NCBI GenBank assembly: GCA_947474435.1
Contig: CANJII010000032.1
Span: 1-35,733, forward strand
Length of the DNA: 35,733 bases
Reading direction: 5' to 3'
DNA from: Chitinophagaceae bacterium
GTDB taxonomy: Bacteria > Bacteroidota > Bacteroidia > Chitinophagales > UBA10324
Below are positions 32,978 through 35,733 of this stretch, in pieces (position 1 is the first letter of the stretch; each line of letters starts with the position of its first letter). A model generated the notes under the pieces. The model was given only the letters and a program-made list of their open reading frames with translations, had not been told where the DNA came from and did no database searches. The position numbers and the translations under genes were made by a program.

Positions 32978-35194
32978 ATGAAGAAGATAATTTTAATAGT
33001 TGCTGTTTCGCTTTTTAGTAATTTATGTTTTGCTCAGGCCCCTGAATGGGAATGGGCGAAAGGGTTTGGCGGCATAAACGAAGAATATTCTTCATCCATT
33101 ACTATAGATGATTCTAATAATATTTACACGATTGGTTCATTCAATGGAACAGTTGATTTTGATCCAGGGTTGGGAATTTTCAATTTAACTTCTATTGGAA
33201 GTTGGGATGCATACATTTCCAAATTTGATAGTTCTTGTAATTTAATTTGGGTAAAATCTATAGGGGGAATAGCTGATGACTGTGTTGCCCGTTCAATAAA
33301 AAATGATAGTGATGGGAACATTTATGTTATAGGAAGCTATGAAGGATCTATTGATTTTGATTCAGATTCTACAAGTAATTTTATATTAAATTCTTTAGGT
33401 GGATCTTGGGATATTTTTATTTTAAAATTGGACAGTGATGGTAATTTTGCTTGGGTGAAAACAATGGGGGGGCAAAATAATGATGGCGGCAATTCAATTT
33501 CACTTGATGCTTTTGGTAATGTATTGACAACAGGTAATTTTTATGGTCAAGGAGATTTTGACCCAGATTCACTGGTAATTTATAATGTATCAACTACTAA
33601 TGGTATAGGTATGGGTGTTTTTATTTCAAAATTAGACACCTCTGGTAATTTTGTTTGGGCAAAAGCAATTGGAGGAGGATATTCTAATGGAAGATCAATA
33701 GCAGTGGGTACTATTGGCAATATTTATACAACAGGAAGTTTTCAGGGCGGTGCAGACTTTGATCCCGGATCAGGGACATATTATTTAAATTCGGGAATAA
33801 GTCAATCTGTTTTTATTTCTAATTTGGATAGTTTGGGAAATTTTGTGTGGGCAAAATCTTTTGGATCCGATTCATATGGAAATTCAATAGCTGTTGATGA
33901 TTCAGAAAATGTTTATACAACTGGAAATTTTTCCGGGACTGTTGATTTTGACCCTGGAACAGATGTGTTTAATTTATCTTCTTCTGCAAATGGCCTTATT
34001 TTTATTTCGAAATTAAACAACAATGGAAGTTTTGTTTGGGCCAAAGCAATAGGCGGTAGCACAGTTGAACAGGGACAAAATATAATGATTGATGCAGCTA
34101 AAAATATTTATATATCAGGAGTATTTTCAGATACTGTAGATTTTAATCCTGATGGAGGAGTTTTCAATTTAATTGCGACACCTTTTTCGGGTTATATTTC
34201 GAAATTAAATAAATTCGGAAATTTTGTTTGGGCAAAAACTGTTGGAAAACCCGATTGGTGGGGAGAGGTGGGCGGCTCAATAGATTTCGATAGTGAAGAA
34301 AATCTTTTTGTCACAGGTAATTTTATAGGGGAAAATTGCACTTTTGATTCTACTCTTTTGATAAATACAGATAGCACGGGTCAATTTGCTGATATATTTA
34401 TTTCAAAACTTTCATCATGTCCTACTTCAAAAAATATTACTGCATATACATGCAATAGTTATGCTTCACCAAGTGGTAATTATACATGGAGCACTTCAGG
34501 AGTTTATCAAGATTATATTCAGGGCACAAATGGATGTGATACAATTATCGTTATTAATCTTGTCGTCAATACATCAATTGCAACAATATACCCCACTGCC
34601 TGCCATAATTATATTTCTCCGAGTGGAACATATAACTGGACAACTTCAGGAACATATTACGACACAATACCAAACATTGCAGGCTGCGATAGTTTTATCA
34701 CAATACAACTTACCGTAAATTTTAATGATACTTCAATGGTGCAAAACGGTACTACATTAACTGTATCGCCGGATGGACCAACTTTCTGTCAATGGTTAGA
34801 TTGCAATAATGGATTTTCTCCAATCATTGGAGAAAATAATTATACTTTCTATGCAACTGTCAATGGAAGTTATGCAGTTGCAATGTCTATATTCGGTTGT
34901 CCGGATACTTCAGCATGTTATTCAATAACCGGAGCTGGTATAAATGAAATCACCACTTCAAGCAACTTTCAACTATCCCCGAACCCAACTGCTGATATTG
35001 TAACTGTTCAGCTCCATTCACCTTGCAGTAATTGCACAATAGAAATTTCAAATGTGCTTGGAGAGATTTTATTTACTGACGAACTCAATCAGAAATCAAA
35101 AATCTGCAGTCTGCAATCGTTCCCATCCGGCATTTATTTTATCAAAGTTAAAAGCGATAAATGGAGCGAGGTGAAAAGGGTGGTGAAGGAGTAA
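32978..35194 (+). CDS. T9SS-exported beta-propeller (SBBP-like) protein
   Basis: A 738-residue protein from ATG 32978; the open frame reaches back to a GTG at 32951, but the ATG directly precedes the signal peptide (KKIILIVAVSLFSNLCFAQ). Seven repeats follow with the pattern GNIYTTGSFxGxxDFDPG and FISKLDxxGNFVWAKxxGG, typical of SBBP beta-propeller repeats, about one blade each (to about residue 470). Two Cys-containing segments with SPSGNYTWSTSG and SPSGTYNWTTSG come next, then a T9SS sorting domain (FQLSPNPTADIVTVQL ... FPSGIYFIKVKSDKW). It is probably anchored or released at the surface, with an unknown binding role. Its stop codon is the first base triplet of the 259 bp tandem repeat. Confidence 0.9.
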   Translation: MKKIILIVAVSLFSNLCFAQAPEWEWAKGFGGINEEYSSSITIDDSNNIYTIGSFNGTVDFDPGLGIFNLTSIGSWDAYISKFDSSCNLIWVKSIGGIADDCVARSIKNDSDGNIYVIGSYEGSIDFDSDSTSNFILNSLGGSWDIFILKLDSDGNFAWVKTMGGQNNDGGNSISLDAFGNVLTTGNFYGQGDFDPDSLVIYNVSTTNGIGMGVFISKLDTSGNFVWAKAIGGGYSNGRSIAVGTIGNIYTTGSFQGGADFDPGSGTYYLNSGISQSVFISNLDSLGNFVWAKSFGSDSYGNSIAVDDSENVYTTGNFSGTVDFDPGTDVFNLSSSANGLIFISKLNNNGSFVWAKAIGGSTVEQGQNIMIDAAKNIYISGVFSDTVDFNPDGGVFNLIATPFSGYISKLNKFGNFVWAKTVGKPDWWGEVGGSIDFDSEENLFVTGNFIGENCTFDSTLLINTDSTGQFADIFISKLSSCPTSKNITAYTCNSYASPSGNYTWSTSGVYQDYIQGTNGCDTIIVINLVVNTSIATIYPTACHNYISPSGTYNWTTSGTYYDTIPNIAGCDSFITIQLTVNFNDTSMVQNGTTLTVSPDGPTFCQWLDCNNGFSPIIGENNYTFYATVNGSYAVAMSIFGCPDTSACYSITGAGINEITTSSNFQLSPNPTADIVTVQLHSPCSNCTIEISNVLGEILFTDELNQKSKICSLQSFPSGIYFIKVKSDKWSEVKRVVKE

Positions 35195-35709
35195 AGCCTT
35201 GCAGACTCACCCGCGCTCAACTAACAGTCAGCGTTTACTATTTCCACCCTCTCTGTTTTCGGAGTTATAAAATCATTCAGAGTTATTCAGGAAAACAAAG
35301 AGGGAGTTTGAAAGACAGTTGAGAAAATAAACTCTGAATTATATTTTTCTCCCTCTCATTTTTCCATCGATAACTTTTTGTTCTGCTTTAAGTTTGAAAA
35401 AAGAGAGGGTGTGTTTAGATGAGGCAAATGAAATAGTTGGCGTGGGTGAGTAAAACCTTGAAGACTCACGCGCGCTCAACTAACAGTCAGCGTTTACTAT
35501 TTCCACCCTCTCTGTTTTCGGAGTTATAAAATCATTCGGAGTTTGATAAGAAAACAAAGAGGGAGTTTGTAAAAACAAGTGAGAAAACAACTCTGAATTA
35601 TATTTTTCTCTCGCTCATTTTTCCATCGTTAACTTTTTGTTCTGCTTTAAGTTTGAAAAAAGAGAGGGTGTGTTTAGATGAGGCAAATGAAATAGTTGGC
35701 GTGGGTGAG
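35192..35709. repeat. Two tandem copies of a 259 bp non-coding repeat
   Basis: Copies at 35192-35450 and 35451-35709 are almost identical and equal in length. Each has CCCTCTCTGTTTTC facing GAAAACAAAGAGGG (35247-35260 and 35291-35304 in copy 1, one mismatch), and CCCTCTCATTTTT facing AAAAAAGAGAGGG (35351-35363 and 35397-35409, one mismatch). ATTCAGAGTT (35275-35284) in the first loop also pairs with AACTCTGAAT (35330-35339). No reading frame of note exists in 35195-35733. A third copy may begin or degrade at 35710, but the window ends 24 bp later. Confidence 0.9.
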
Positions 35710-35733
35710 TTAAAGCAATTAAGTTTAGAAGCA

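Overview
The window looks like a chromosomal segment of an aerobic member of the Bacteroidota, probably from the Chitinophagales/Sphingobacteriales side. I base this on two secreted proteins with type IX secretion (T9SS) C-terminal sorting domains, many Bacteroidota-type lipoproteins, A-rich leaders before start codons, promoter -7 elements of the TAnnTTTG type, and a flavobacterial-style carotenoid operon. No rRNA, tRNA, CRISPR array, transposase or phage gene was seen.

Layout. Positions 1-700 hold the tail of an unknown gene, a perfect (CACT)21 microsatellite and an unusual non-coding array of twelve CCRCAYGG cores spaced 20 or 21 bp apart, which is two DNA helical turns. From 700 to 3750 come five small plus-strand genes: one cytoplasmic-looking protein of unknown function and four secreted proteins or lipoproteins, including TM2 and DUF4190-like membrane domains. 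From 3850 to 6000 an ABC exporter sits between inverted copies of a ~115 bp interspersed repeat. From 6050 to 7850 lie two very AT-rich minus-strand genes of unknown role. From 7970 to 10390 lie a small conserved protein, a fumarylacetoacetate hydrolase-family enzyme and a flavin reductase-like protein. These are followed by a 535 bp AT-rich gap, a large T9SS-exported DUF4397 repeat protein, and lysS.

From 15200 to 22620 on the minus strand lies a compact photoprotection operon: crtI, crtB, an unknown secreted protein, a lipocalin, a photolyase, idi, crtZ and a CrtYcd-type lycopene cyclase. Most junctions overlap by 1-4 bp. Just upstream is a MerR-family regulator with the Wx9EH and ExHxxG motifs of the adenosylcobalamin light sensors CarH/LitR. 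The remainder holds sucA, an M13 peptidase, a sulfotransferase, a TolC/HlyD export pair, tadA, an Fe/Mn superoxide dismutase, a T9SS-exported beta-propeller protein and two tandem copies of a 259 bp non-coding repeat.

Main new observation. The palindrome TTGTTTAA-N16-TTAAACAA occurs three times with identical spacing: over the crtI promoter, in front of the CarH-like gene itself, and about 80 bp upstream of the DUF4397 repeat protein 11 kb away. I infer a small light/B12-controlled regulon: autoregulated CarH, a carotenoid plus photolyase operon, and an unexpected exported surface protein. The second notable signal is the helically phased array before the gene at 707. All function calls come from reading motifs by eye; no database search was run.
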